A stretch of 64,000 nucleotides of DNA from an uncultured Alphaproteobacteria bacterium (GTDB lineage: Bacteria; Pseudomonadota; Alphaproteobacteria; Rhodobacterales; Rhodobacteraceae), in assembly GCA_902562285.1 (NCBI GenBank), contig CACESU010000001.1, positions 96,941 through 160,940 on the forward strand, in the 5' to 3' direction. The position numbers and the translations under genes were made by a program. The notes under the pieces were generated by a model. That model had not been told where the DNA came from. It saw only the letters and a program-made list of their open reading frames with translations, and ran no database searches. Positions 21,545 through 30,303 of this stretch are shown here, piece by piece (within the stretch, counting starts at the first letter, position 1; each line of letters opens with the position of its first letter).

Positions 21545-22302
21545 TGGAAACCTGGCCTAAAAATTTTAAACTTATCCAATATAATGAGTTAGATAGTACA
21601 AATTCTGAGGCTAAAAGGTTGGCATTTAAAGATGAGATAAATACTTGTGTATTTTCTAGAATTCAAACAAATGGAAAAGGAAGTAGAGGAAGAAAATGGG
21701 TTTCTGGGTTCAAAAACTTAACAGCTTCATTTATTATTTACCCAAGTGGAAATTTAACTGAATTTTCTCATAGAACTTTTGTTGCTAGTTTAGCCTTATT
21801 TGATTCATTTGTATATGCAGGTATAAAAAATAAAGATTTAATTTTAAAATGGCCAAACGATGTTCTATTAAAAAAAAGAAAAGTATCAGGTATTTTATTA
21901 GAGTCCGTAATAAATAACAATTCAAAAAAATCAGCTTTGATTATTGGAATAGGTGTTAATCTTTATTCATATCCAAAAAAAATTAAAGATTATAATAGTC
22001 TTAAAATCAAACCCACTAGTTTATTTTCTATTTTAGGTCACAAAACGCCTTCACCAGATCAAATGCTTATCTATATTGCAAATTCGTTGCATTGTTGGGA
22101 AAAAAAATATAATAAGTATGGGTTTAGTTTTATTAAAAACTGTTGGTTAAATTTCTCTCATTCCATTGGTAAAAAATTAGAGGTTGAATTGAAAGGAAAA
22201 ATACTAAAAGGTTCTTTCTTTGGTATAAATGATAATGGTTCACTTAAAATTTTAGTTGATAAAAAAGTAGTAGAAATAAATGTTGGGGATGTTTTTATCT
22301 AA
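21544..22302 (+). CDS. birA: biotin--[acetyl-CoA-carboxylase] ligase
   Basis: Attaches biotin to carboxylase carrier domains through biotinyl-AMP. 252 residues with the ligase core only, no N-terminal DNA-binding domain, so it is not expected to repress biotin genes. Motifs: GKGSRGRKW near 40 (biotin-AMP loop), LKWPNDVLLKKRKVSGILLE near 101-120, IIGIGVNL near 135. GTG start overlaps the nuoN stop by one base. The coaX gene often found between birA and rnj is absent. Confidence 0.92.
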   Translation: METWPKNFKLIQYNELDSTNSEAKRLAFKDEINTCVFSRIQTNGKGSRGRKWVSGFKNLTASFIIYPSGNLTEFSHRTFVASLALFDSFVYAGIKNKDLILKWPNDVLLKKRKVSGILLESVINNNSKKSALIIGIGVNLYSYPKKIKDYNSLKIKPTSLFSILGHKTPSPDQMLIYIANSLHCWEKKYNKYGFSFIKNCWLNFSHSIGKKLEVELKGKILKGSFFGINDNGSLKILVDKKVVEINVGDVFI

Positions 22303-22344
22303 AATTAAATAGTTTTTTCTTCAACAGTACATTAAAGGAAGCTA

Positions 22345-24027
22345 ATGAATAATAAAAATGACTTGCTATTTATTCCATTAGGTGGGTGTTCAGAAATAGG
22401 TATGAACATGTATGTTTATGGTTACAATAATGGCAAAACAATAGAGTATATTTTAGTTGATGCTGGGGTAACCTTTTCTAATCCAGAACATACTCCAGGT
22501 ATAGATTTAATTATGCCGGATACATCATTTGTTGAAGATAATTTGTCCAAATTTAAGGCAATATTTATTACTCATGCCCATGAAGATCATATTGGATCTC
22601 TAACTCATTTGTTTGAATATATAGAAGCCCCAGTATATTGTGGAAAATTTACATCCCTTATAGCTAAGTCAAAAATTGACAAGGGAGGTGGAAATTCTAA
22701 TTTAGTTAAAATAGCACCACATTATCCAAAAACGATAAAAGTTGGATCATTTAACGTTGGATTTTTAAATATTTCTCATTCTATACCAGAAGCATCAGGT
22801 TTAATTATAGAAACTCCATTTTCACGTATATTTCACTCAGGTGATTTTAAAATTGATTACAATCCGGTTTTAGGTAATCCATTTAATAAGAAAATACTTA
22901 GTAATATTGGTCAAAAAGGTATAAACACCTTAGTTTGCGATAGTACAAATGTATTCAATGATCATAATGGAAGATCAGAATCTAATCTTTTCGATAATTT
23001 TGTAAATTTGTTTAAAGAAGTAAAGGGAATAGTTATTGCAACTACTTTTGCTTCAAACTTAGCAAGATTAAAAACTTTAGCATCAGCGGCTGATAGAACG
23101 GGTAGGTCTTTGGTTGTATTAGGTAGAGCAATGAATAATATGATTAATTATGGAAAAGAAAGTGGTATTTTAAAAGATTTTCCTGATATATTGTCACCTA
23201 GAGACGCAAAATTAGTACCAAAAAGTCACTTACTTATTTTGGCAAGTGGTAGTCAAGGAGAACCAAGAGCAGCTTCTGCTCAACTTGCTAGAGAAGGATA
23301 TATGGGATTTACCATAGGAAAAGGTGATGTATTTTTATTTTCTTCAAAAACTATTCCTGGTAATGAAATTCGAGTTTCATATATTATTGACCAGCTTGAG
23401 CGTAGAGGTGTAGAGGTTATAGAAGATAAACACGGCCTATATCATGTTTCTGGTCATGCAAATAAACCTGATTTACGTATCTTCCATAATTTAATATCCC
23501 CAAAATTAATTATACCAATGCATGGTGAATATAGGCATTTGAAAGAACATGAGAGGATTGCAAAAGTGTCAGGTATTAAAACCCTTTTAGTTGAAAATGG
23601 TGATGTAGCACAAATATCAGACAGTTCTAACGCTTCAATAATAGATAAAGTTGATTGTGGAAGAATATTTCTAGATGGTTCAGTTCTTATTGATGAGAAC
23701 GAAGGAATTATATCTGAGAGAAAAAAATTAATGCAAAATGGTCTTTTAAATATTTCTATTTTAGTAAATAAAATAAAACCTTATTTAAATTTCGAAATGG
23801 ACTTAGTCGGTGTTTCTACAACAGTTAATTTTAACAATGAAATATTAACTCACTTAGAAAATGAAATAAACTTCTCATTAGAAAATAATAAAACACAAAT
23901 ATTAAAAAATATAGAAAGTTATTATTTGGAGTCAGAAGTTAGAAGAATTTTGAATAAATTTTTGAAAAATGAGATTGGTAAAAAGCCACACATATCAATT
24001 TGTATCCATCGAATGGATATTATATAG
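22345..24027 (+). CDS. rnj: ribonuclease J
   Basis: Metallo-beta-lactamase / beta-CASP ribonuclease acting in mRNA decay and rRNA maturation. 560 residues. The zinc motif THAHEDHIGS lies near 79, a further ligand His in NISHSIPEA and the Asp in HSGDFKID; the beta-CASP part has SGSQGEPRAA and VSGHA, then IPMHGEYRHL. The C-terminal region is poorly conserved, as usual. GGAAG precedes the ATG. An inverted repeat follows the gene. Confidence 0.93.
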   Translation: MNNKNDLLFIPLGGCSEIGMNMYVYGYNNGKTIEYILVDAGVTFSNPEHTPGIDLIMPDTSFVEDNLSKFKAIFITHAHEDHIGSLTHLFEYIEAPVYCGKFTSLIAKSKIDKGGGNSNLVKIAPHYPKTIKVGSFNVGFLNISHSIPEASGLIIETPFSRIFHSGDFKIDYNPVLGNPFNKKILSNIGQKGINTLVCDSTNVFNDHNGRSESNLFDNFVNLFKEVKGIVIATTFASNLARLKTLASAADRTGRSLVVLGRAMNNMINYGKESGILKDFPDILSPRDAKLVPKSHLLILASGSQGEPRAASAQLAREGYMGFTIGKGDVFLFSSKTIPGNEIRVSYIIDQLERRGVEVIEDKHGLYHVSGHANKPDLRIFHNLISPKLIIPMHGEYRHLKEHERIAKVSGIKTLLVENGDVAQISDSSNASIIDKVDCGRIFLDGSVLIDENEGIISERKKLMQNGLLNISILVNKIKPYLNFEMDLVGVSTTVNFNNEILTHLENEINFSLENNKTQILKNIESYYLESEVRRILNKFLKNEIGKKPHISICIHRMDII

Positions 24028-24035
24028 CAAATTAT

Positions 24036-24078
24036 AAGTATTTATTTCTTGTATTAATATTTTTTAAATACTTAATTT
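24036..24078 (+). terminator. possible terminator after rnj
   Basis: Perfect 9-base arms AAGTATTTA (24036-24044) and TAAATACTT (24065-24073) with a 20-base loop, followed by AATTTTC. The stem is almost all A-T, so it is weak and could be chance. Confidence 0.28.
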
Positions 24079-24153
24079 TCTATTTTAACATCTGCATGCT
24101 ATCATATGATTCATAAAAGTTTAATTTACGACAAGCAATTTTGAGAGGTTTTA

Positions 24154-24942
24154 TTGAAGATACTAACTAAATCTTATAACGGATTAGAACATATTGAAGT
24201 TTTATCAATTAAGCATTGGACCAAAAAAACATTTTCATTTAAGTGTGCAAGACCAAAATACCTAAGATTCAGGTCCGGTGAATTTGTAATGATAGGGCTA
24301 GAAAATGGAGATAAACCTATACTTAGAGCTTATTCAATAGCTTCACCAAGTTGGGACGAAATTTTAGAGTTTTATTCAATTAAAGTTGAGGATGGTCCCC
24401 TAACATCACGTCTACAGTATCTAATAGAGGGAGAAAAAATTTATTTAAAACCAAAATCTGTAGGGACATTAGTTTTAGATGCATTATTACCTTCAAAAAG
24501 ATTAATTCTATTTTCAACTGGTACAGGCATAGCCCCATTTTTAAGTATCATTAGAGACCCTGAAGCCTATGAAAAATTTAATCAAATTATTCTTACTCAT
24601 ACTTGTAGATTTGAAGAAGAATTAGAATATGGTAAGAAGATTTTCAACAGTATTAAGAGTGATAATTTATTAAATGAATTTGTTGGGGATAAATTACAAC
24701 TTATATCTACTACTACTCGAGATAATTCGTATTTTATGGGTAGAATGACAGAATGGTTGTTGAGTGGAAAATTTGAGAAATTCACGGGAAAAGATTTAAA
24801 CGTTGATACAGATAGAGTAATGATATGTGGTAGTCTTGAAATGTTGAAAGAACACAAAGAGATATGTCTCCAGAAAGGTATGATTGAGGGATCAAATTCC
24901 GTTCCAGGTCATTTTGTTATAGAAAAAGCTTTTGTGGATTAA
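24154..24942 (+). CDS. fpr: ferredoxin--NADP reductase
   Basis: Flavoprotein exchanging electrons between NADPH and ferredoxin/flavodoxin. 262 residues: the FAD domain has RAYSIASPSW near 50, the NADP domain has STGTGIAPFLSIIRD near 127, and the C-terminus GHFVIEKAFVD is typical of bacterial FPR. TTG start with GAGAGG seven bases upstream. Its 3' end overlaps convergent prfC by four bases. Confidence 0.9.
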   Translation: MKILTKSYNGLEHIEVLSIKHWTKKTFSFKCARPKYLRFRSGEFVMIGLENGDKPILRAYSIASPSWDEILEFYSIKVEDGPLTSRLQYLIEGEKIYLKPKSVGTLVLDALLPSKRLILFSTGTGIAPFLSIIRDPEAYEKFNQIILTHTCRFEEELEYGKKIFNSIKSDNLLNEFVGDKLQLISTTTRDNSYFMGRMTEWLLSGKFEKFTGKDLNVDTDRVMICGSLEMLKEHKEICLQKGMIEGSNSVPGHFVIEKAFVD

Positions 24943-26546
24943 AGTTCAGAATCATTAAATTCCTTTACTTTTTTAAACTTTATACTGGGAAAATCTCGTA
25001 TACTTTTCTGTAGATCCCAATCAATCCTTACTAGATATACATAATCGTTTTCATGATCTTTTGCGATTTGATTTGAATTAACTTCAACAAATTCTTCAAT
25101 TTTTATAAGATCACCACTCAACCATCTAGCTTTATTATATTGTGTTTTTTCAAATATAACAGGAATATTATACTCAGTTTCTATTCTATGTTTCAATACG
25201 TCGAATTGCAGTTCCCCGATTACACCAATTATTTTACTATCTCCTACATTGGTTTTAAAAAGTTTGATTAGACCTTCTTCTGCAAATTGTGTTAACGATT
25301 TATTTAGATGTTTAGATTTTAGGGGATCAGTTGTAGTAATTTTTTTCATAATTTCGGGTGCAAATGATGGAATACCTAGAAATTTAACCAGTTCACTTTC
25401 TGTAAATGTATCTCCTATTATAAATTGACCATGATTTGGTATCCCTATTATATCCCCAGCCCAAGCCTCATCTATAATATTTCTATCCTTAGCTAGGAAA
25501 AAGATTGGATTTGAGATTGTAATTAATTTTTTGGAACGAACGTGATAAAGTTTCATTCCTCTTTTAAATTTTCCAGAACAAATTCTAAGAAATGCTACTC
25601 TATCACGGTGCCTAAAATCCATATTTGCTTGAACTTTAAATATAAACCCAGATACATTTTTTTCTTCTGGTCTTATTAATCTTTTTTTACTCTGTCTAGG
25701 CTTTGGGAATGGTCCATATTCAATAACTGATTTTAATAACCTTTTTATACCCAATGAGTAAATTGCTGAACCGAAAAATATAGGGGATAATACACCATCT
25801 TGAAAACTATTATGATTAAATTCTGAAGTTAAAGATTTTAGCAAATTTAAATTTTCAAATTCATGTTCCCATTTATCTTTTTTTATTATTGCTGACAATT
25901 GGTTCCTGGATTTAGAATTTATGAATTTGATTTCATTTTTAATATTTTTATTCTGTTTATCTAGTAACTCAATTTTTCCATCATTTATTTCATAACAACC
26001 AATAAAATCATTACCCTTTCCTATTGGGTAGTTAATTATCGAAATTTCTAGAGCAAGCTTTTCTTGGATTTCATCAATAATATCAATTACCTCTCGGCTT
26101 TCCCTATCCATTTTATTACAAAAAGTAATTATTGGAAGATCTCTAAGTCTACAAATTTCAAATAACTTTTTAGTTTGACTTTCTACTCCTTTTGCACCGT
26201 CTATAACCATAATTACAAAATCAACAGCAGTAAGAGTTCGATATGTATCTTCAGAAAAATCTGCATGACCTGGTGTATCTACCAAGTTTAGCCAATACCC
26301 ATTATAATTTATAGACATTGCAGAAGTTGATACGGAAATTCCTCTTTCTTTCTCAATTTTAATAAAGTCAGAAATAGTTCTTTTACTCGATGCTTTTGCT
26401 CTTACTTGTCCTGCAAGATTAATGGCACCAGTTTCTAATAAGATTTGCTCTGTTAAGGTAGTTTTACCAGCATCTGGGTGGGAAATAATTGCAAAAGTTC
26501 TCCTATTCAAAATACTTTTAGGTATATCTTTGGCTGAAATTTTCAT
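24939..26546 (-). CDS. prfC: peptide chain release factor 3
   Basis: GTPase that recycles RF1/RF2 from the ribosome after termination. 535 residues. G1 SHPDAGKTTL near 22, a switch I region with KERGISVSTS, G3 LVDTPGHADF and G4 FCNKMDRE are all visible; the C-terminal part fits RF3 rather than EF-G. ATG start. The intergenic region upstream, shared with the divergent SDR gene, holds three inverted repeats. Confidence 0.94.
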   Translation of the reverse strand: MKISAKDIPKSILNRRTFAIISHPDAGKTTLTEQILLETGAINLAGQVRAKASSKRTISDFIKIEKERGISVSTSAMSINYNGYWLNLVDTPGHADFSEDTYRTLTAVDFVIMVIDGAKGVESQTKKLFEICRLRDLPIITFCNKMDRESREVIDIIDEIQEKLALEISIINYPIGKGNDFIGCYEINDGKIELLDKQNKNIKNEIKFINSKSRNQLSAIIKKDKWEHEFENLNLLKSLTSEFNHNSFQDGVLSPIFFGSAIYSLGIKRLLKSVIEYGPFPKPRQSKKRLIRPEEKNVSGFIFKVQANMDFRHRDRVAFLRICSGKFKRGMKLYHVRSKKLITISNPIFFLAKDRNIIDEAWAGDIIGIPNHGQFIIGDTFTESELVKFLGIPSFAPEIMKKITTTDPLKSKHLNKSLTQFAEEGLIKLFKTNVGDSKIIGVIGELQFDVLKHRIETEYNIPVIFEKTQYNKARWLSGDLIKIEEFVEVNSNQIAKDHENDYVYLVRIDWDLQKSIRDFPSIKFKKVKEFNDSEL

Positions 26547-26597
26547 AGTAAATAATTTTTTTTGATAATTATTTAATATATTTTTAAGATATTATTT

Positions 26598-26644
26598 GAT
26601 TACATTCTGGTTGTGATGTAATCCTATTAAATTACTTAGGATTA
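26598..26644. promoter_or_regulatory. overlapping, mutually exclusive inverted repeats between prfC and SDR gene
   Basis: Pair A: GATTACAT (26598-26605) with ATGTAATC (26616-26623). Pair B: TAATCCTA (26619-26626) with TAGGATTA (26637-26644). Both have perfect 8-base arms and 10-base loops, and they share bases 26619-26623, so only one can form at a time in RNA. On DNA they could equally be two operators. A function is inferred, not shown. Confidence 0.4.
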
Positions 26645-26647
26645 TTT

Positions 26648-26682
26648 ATCATACAATTTTTGTTTTGAAAAGTATGTATGAT
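26648..26682. repeat. third inverted repeat in the same intergenic region
   Basis: ATCATACA (26648-26655) pairs with TGTATGAT (26675-26682) across a 19-base loop, ending 33 bases before the SDR start codon. It may be an operator or part of a structured leader. Confidence 0.35.
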
Positions 26683-26715
26683 CTTGTCAATTATATTTTT
26701 TAAGAAGAGATATTC

Positions 26716-27492
26716 ATGGATTTAGGTATTAAAGGAAAAAAAGCAATTGTTTGTGCATCATCTAGAGGTTTGGGTTATGGCTGTGCTGAAGCGTTGGCTA
26801 AAGCTGGAGTGGATCTTACTATTTGTGCTAGAACAAAAGAAGATATCGATAGTGCTGCTGTCAGGTTATCTTCATATGGGGTAAAGGTAATTGGATTAGC
26901 ATGTGATGTTACCAAAGAAAGTGGAAAGGAAAAATTACTTAAGGCTTGTGAATCCCCTGATATTTTAATTAATAATGCGGGTGGACCTCCTCCCGGAATT
27001 TGGACAGATTGGAATCGTAAAGATTTTATCAATGCTTTAGATGCCAATATGTTAACGCCAATTGAATTAATTAAAAAAGTTTTACCTTTAATGATAAAAA
27101 AAAAATGGGGTAGAATTATTAACATAACTAGCCAAGCAGTTAAGGCACCAGTTCCAGCATTGGGTTTATCTAACTCTGCTCGAACAGGTCTTACGGGTTA
27201 TGTAGCAGGAACTTCTAGGCAAGTTGCTAGGTTTGGAGTAAACATAAATAATCTTTTACCTGGAATGCATGATACAAAAAGATTAGTTGACTTGGATGAA
27301 GCTCTTAGTAAAGAGAAAAAAATATCATATGAAGAAGCAAGAAATATAAGGAAAGATACGATTCCTGTTGGACGATATGGTTCAATTGAAGAATTTGGAA
27401 ACACTTGTGCTTTTCTTTGTTCGCAACATGCTGGGTTCATAGTTGGTCAAAATATTCTTCTTGATGGGGGAGCGGTTAACTCAACTATTTAA
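26716..27492 (+). CDS. SDR-family oxidoreductase (ketoacyl reductase-like, atypical active site)
   Basis: NAD(P)-binding Rossmann protein of 258 residues. The cofactor loop is ASSRGLGYGCAEAL near 14-27, followed by the DV and NNAGGPPPG blocks, and ITSQAVKAP carries the catalytic-type Ser. Where classical SDRs have Tyr-x-x-x-Lys, this protein reads LSNSARTGLTGYV, with Asn and Arg. This is a known variant branch of ketoacyl-reductase-like SDRs, so substrate and even chemistry are uncertain. GAAGAGA precedes the ATG. Probably co-oriented with the ABC ATPase gene 50 bases later. Confidence 0.8.
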   Translation: MDLGIKGKKAIVCASSRGLGYGCAEALAKAGVDLTICARTKEDIDSAAVRLSSYGVKVIGLACDVTKESGKEKLLKACESPDILINNAGGPPPGIWTDWNRKDFINALDANMLTPIELIKKVLPLMIKKKWGRIINITSQAVKAPVPALGLSNSARTGLTGYVAGTSRQVARFGVNINNLLPGMHDTKRLVDLDEALSKEKKISYEEARNIRKDTIPVGRYGSIEEFGNTCAFLCSQHAGFIVGQNILLDGGAVNSTI

Positions 27493-27542
27493 TGAAGAAT
27501 ATTTAACTTTATAAAAGTATCAATCAATTAAATCCCATTTTT

Positions 27543-28637
27543 ATGAACATAGATTACTCATTAGAACTCATTAGAATAAATAAAAGTTTCGATAATACAA
27601 AAGTAGTCGAAAATTTAGATTTATCAATTCTTCCTGGTAAGGTCACATGCCTGCTAGGTCCTTCTGGGTGTGGTAAATCTACCACTCTTAGGATTGCTGC
27701 AGGTTTAGAGATTCAAGACCATGGAAAAGTTAAGATAAATGGTAATTTAATTTCTGAACCTAATGTTTGTCATTTACCACCTGAAAAAAGAAATATTGGA
27801 TTTATGTTTCAAGACTTCGCTCTTTTCCCTCATTTGAACGTTGAAAAAAACATAGAATTTGGATTAACAAAAAATCAATATAAAAAATTTAATTATTTTT
27901 CATCAGACGAAATTTTGAAAAAAATAGGCCTTGATGGATTCCAAAAAAAATACCCACATACACTTTCTGGCGGGGAACAGCAGAGAATAGCTCTTGCTAG
28001 AGCAATTTCTAGTATGCCTAAGTTAATGTTAATGGATGAGCCTTTTTCTGGTCTAGATAAGAGATTAAGAGATGAAATTAGAGACGAAACTATTCAAATG
28101 CTTAAAGATCAAGGTGTAGCAGTACTAATAGTAACCCATGAACCAGAGGAAGCTATGAAAATGGCTGATAACATTGCATTAATGAAAAATGGAAAGATAA
28201 TTCAGCAAGGAGCCCCATATAATATTTATAATAAACCATTAGACGGTAATGTCGCAGCTTTTTTTTCAGATATAAATATTTTGCACAGTATAGTTAAAGA
28301 TGGGCGAACAGAAACACCATTTGGTCCATTTATTACACCAGGTTTTAAAGAGGGCTCTTATGTAGAAATAATTATCAGACCTCAACACCTGAAAATTGAT
28401 TTTGATAGAAGCGGTAAAGGACCAAATCCAACTATCCAAGATGGTGTGCCAGCAAGAGGCAAAGTTTGTATATCTAGATTTATTGGAAAAGAAAGTATAA
28501 TAGAATTAAAAATGGAAAAAGATGGATCTAAACTTAAAGTGTCAATTCCAGGAGTTTTTTTACCTAACCCAGAAACGCCTTTATGGTTGTCTATGAGAAG
28601 AGACCGATGTTTCGTATTCCCAAAAGAGGTAAAATAA
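27543..28637 (+). CDS. ABC transporter ATP-binding protein (FbpC/PotA-like)
   Basis: Cytoplasmic ATPase of an importer. 364 residues: Walker A GPSGCGKSTT near 40, Q-loop FMFQDFALFPH, signature LSGGEQQRIALARA, Walker B LMLMDEPFSGLD, H-loop VTHEPEEA, then a TOBE-type C-terminal domain (IIRPQHLKI onward). This layout fits iron(III), spermidine/putrescine or similar importers. No permease or binding-protein gene lies nearby, so the substrate is unknown; it sits between an SDR gene and tatA. Confidence 0.85.
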   Translation: MNIDYSLELIRINKSFDNTKVVENLDLSILPGKVTCLLGPSGCGKSTTLRIAAGLEIQDHGKVKINGNLISEPNVCHLPPEKRNIGFMFQDFALFPHLNVEKNIEFGLTKNQYKKFNYFSSDEILKKIGLDGFQKKYPHTLSGGEQQRIALARAISSMPKLMLMDEPFSGLDKRLRDEIRDETIQMLKDQGVAVLIVTHEPEEAMKMADNIALMKNGKIIQQGAPYNIYNKPLDGNVAAFFSDINILHSIVKDGRTETPFGPFITPGFKEGSYVEIIIRPQHLKIDFDRSGKGPNPTIQDGVPARGKVCISRFIGKESIIELKMEKDGSKLKVSIPGVFLPNPETPLWLSMRRDRCFVFPKEVK

Positions 28638-28658
28638 ATTATAAATATTTACAATATG

Positions 28659-28695
28659 TTTACTTTTTTTTTTGTTAGATATAATTATGTATAAT
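28659..28695 (+). promoter_or_regulatory. possible promoter of the tat operon
   Basis: Two perfect TATAAT hexamers (28680-28685 and 28690-28695) lie in the 106-base gap before tatA. A TTTACT (28659-28664) lies 15 bases before the first, which is short spacing. It is the best promoter-like text near tatA. Confidence 0.35.
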
Positions 28696-28743
28696 AAATC
28701 ACGCAAGACGAAGAAGAGTAAACTATAGTATGGGAGAATTTTA

Positions 28744-28962
28744 ATGCTAAATAATATTGGCTTACCAGGAATATTGTTAATTGCAATAGTAGTTCTTGTT
28801 TTATTTGGACGGGGAAAAATTTCAGGACTAATGGGAGAAGTTGGTAAAGGTATTACTAGCTTTAAGAAAGGTATTAGTGAAGGAAAAGCAGAACTTGAGA
28901 AAGCAGAAGAGGAAGCAGTTGCTGAGGCGAAAGATGTAACACCTGAAAAAGATAAAAGTTAG
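28744..28962 (+). CDS. tatA: Sec-independent translocase subunit TatA
   Basis: Pore-forming subunit of the twin-arginine translocase. 72 residues: one N-terminal membrane helix (about 6-20), the [16 protein letters not shown] hinge and amphipathic helix, then an acidic Glu/Lys/Ala tail. GGGAGAA precedes the ATG. First gene of tatABC. Confidence 0.95.
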   Translation: MLNNIGLPGILLIAIVVLVLFGRGKISGLMGEVGKGITSFKKGISEGKAELEKAEEEAVAEAKDVTPEKDKS

Positions 28963-28988
28963 AATTTTAAAAAAATTGGAACAAATTA

Positions 28989-29366
28989 ATGTTTGATTTA
29001 GGTTGGTTAGAACTTTTGGTAATAGGGATTACTGCTTTGATAGTAGTTGGTCCAAAAGAACTACCACAACTTTTTAGAACGGTTGGTAGGTTCTTTGGTA
29101 AAGTAAAAGGAATGGCCAGGGAATTTTCACAAAATATGGAAGAAGCTGCCAATGAAAGTGGTTTAAAGGATGCAACAAAAACTTTAAATTCAATAACAGA
29201 TTTTCATCAAAAGACAAAATTTCCAGTTAAAGAAAATTTAAAAGAAAAATTTAAAGAAAAAATTAATCCAATTGAAGAATCTATAAAATCGACTGGTAAT
29301 TTTTCAGTTGAAGGAGAAAAAATTAACGAAAAAAAATTAAGTAAAGTTAGCAAAAAAAAAACTTAG
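28989..29366 (+). CDS. tatB: Sec-independent translocase subunit TatB
   Basis: Receptor-complex subunit of the Tat system. 125 residues beginning [13 protein letters not shown], the typical TatB start with the Glu in the helix, then [22 protein letters not shown] and a Lys-rich variable tail. 26 bases after tatA. Confidence 0.94.
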   Translation: MFDLGWLELLVIGITALIVVGPKELPQLFRTVGRFFGKVKGMAREFSQNMEEAANESGLKDATKTLNSITDFHQKTKFPVKENLKEKFKEKINPIEESIKSTGNFSVEGEKINEKKLSKVSKKKT

Positions 29367-29375
29367 TCAAATGAC

Positions 29376-29438
29376 ACTTTTGAGTTAACTTACAACATTT
29401 ATTTTCAAATAACTCAACATTAAAGTTTTTTAAAAAGT
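29376..29438 (+). promoter_or_regulatory. inverted repeat between tatB and tatC
   Basis: TTGAGTTA (29380-29387) pairs perfectly with TAACTCAA (29410-29417), and the outer CACTTTT (from 29376) can pair with AAAAGTG further on. A run of T lies just after the inner arm. It may weaken read-through into tatC or protect the tatAB message; this is inferred. Confidence 0.33.
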
Positions 29439-29459
29439 GCTTAAGGATTAAATTAATTA

Positions 29460-30284
29460 ATGAATGATGATAATGATGATATTGAGCAGAGTGCTGCTCC
29501 ATTAATTGAGCATCTTGCAGAATTAAGAAATAGGTTAATAAGATCTGTAGTAGCTTTTGCGGTTTGCATGATTTTTGCTTTTACAGTTGCTTCCCCTATT
29601 TTTAATTTTTTAGCAAATCCGATTGTAAATATATTAAAAATTAATGGCCAAGAACCTGATCTTATATTTACAGGATTACAACAAGGTTTTATGGTTAATA
29701 TAAGGATTTCACTTTTTGGAGGTTTCATTTTATCTTTTCCATATATTAGTTTTCAAATGTGGAAATTTGTTGCTCCAGGGCTTTATAAAAATGAAAAAAG
29801 GGCTTTTTTACCTTTTTTGATAGCTTCTCCTTTACTTTTTTTATTAGGAGCTGCTTTTTCTTTTTATATAGTTATGCCTTTAGCATTCGACTTTTTTCTA
29901 GGTTTTCAACAAAAAAACGAAGATCTTTCTGATCTTGTAGGTATAACATATCTTGGTACCATTAATGAATATCTAGGTTTGACAATGAAATTTATTATTG
30001 CGTTTGGCCTTTGCTTTCAATTACCAGTCCTTCTTACCTTAATGGGTAAAGCAGGTTTAGTTACTTCTGAAGCACTTGCAAAATCTAGAAAGTATGCAGT
30101 AGTTGGTATTTTAGTATTAGCTGCAATTGTTACACCTCCTGATGTTATTACACAGATAATTCTATTTACGGTAGTTTATGCACTTTATGAAATTTCTGTA
30201 ATTTTAGTAAAATGGGTAGAAAAAAAGAGAAAAGAAAATCTTGATAAAGATGATTTTATTGATGAAAAATCTGAGAATGTGTAA
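29460..30284 (+). CDS. tatC: Sec-independent translocase subunit TatC
   Basis: Polytopic core of the Tat translocase that binds the twin-arginine signal. 274 residues with six helices. The conserved N-terminal block PLIEHLAELRNRLIRS near 14-29 and the first periplasmic and cytoplasmic loops fit the family. The acidic N-terminus (DDNDDDIE) is unusual but harmless. 93 bases separate it from tatB. Confidence 0.95.
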   Translation: MNDDNDDIEQSAAPLIEHLAELRNRLIRSVVAFAVCMIFAFTVASPIFNFLANPIVNILKINGQEPDLIFTGLQQGFMVNIRISLFGGFILSFPYISFQMWKFVAPGLYKNEKRAFLPFLIASPLLFLLGAAFSFYIVMPLAFDFFLGFQQKNEDLSDLVGITYLGTINEYLGLTMKFIIAFGLCFQLPVLLTLMGKAGLVTSEALAKSRKYAVVGILVLAAIVTPPDVITQIILFTVVYALYEISVILVKWVEKKRKENLDKDDFIDEKSENV

Positions 30285-30303
30285 TTTAAGAATTTAAAAA
30301 TAA

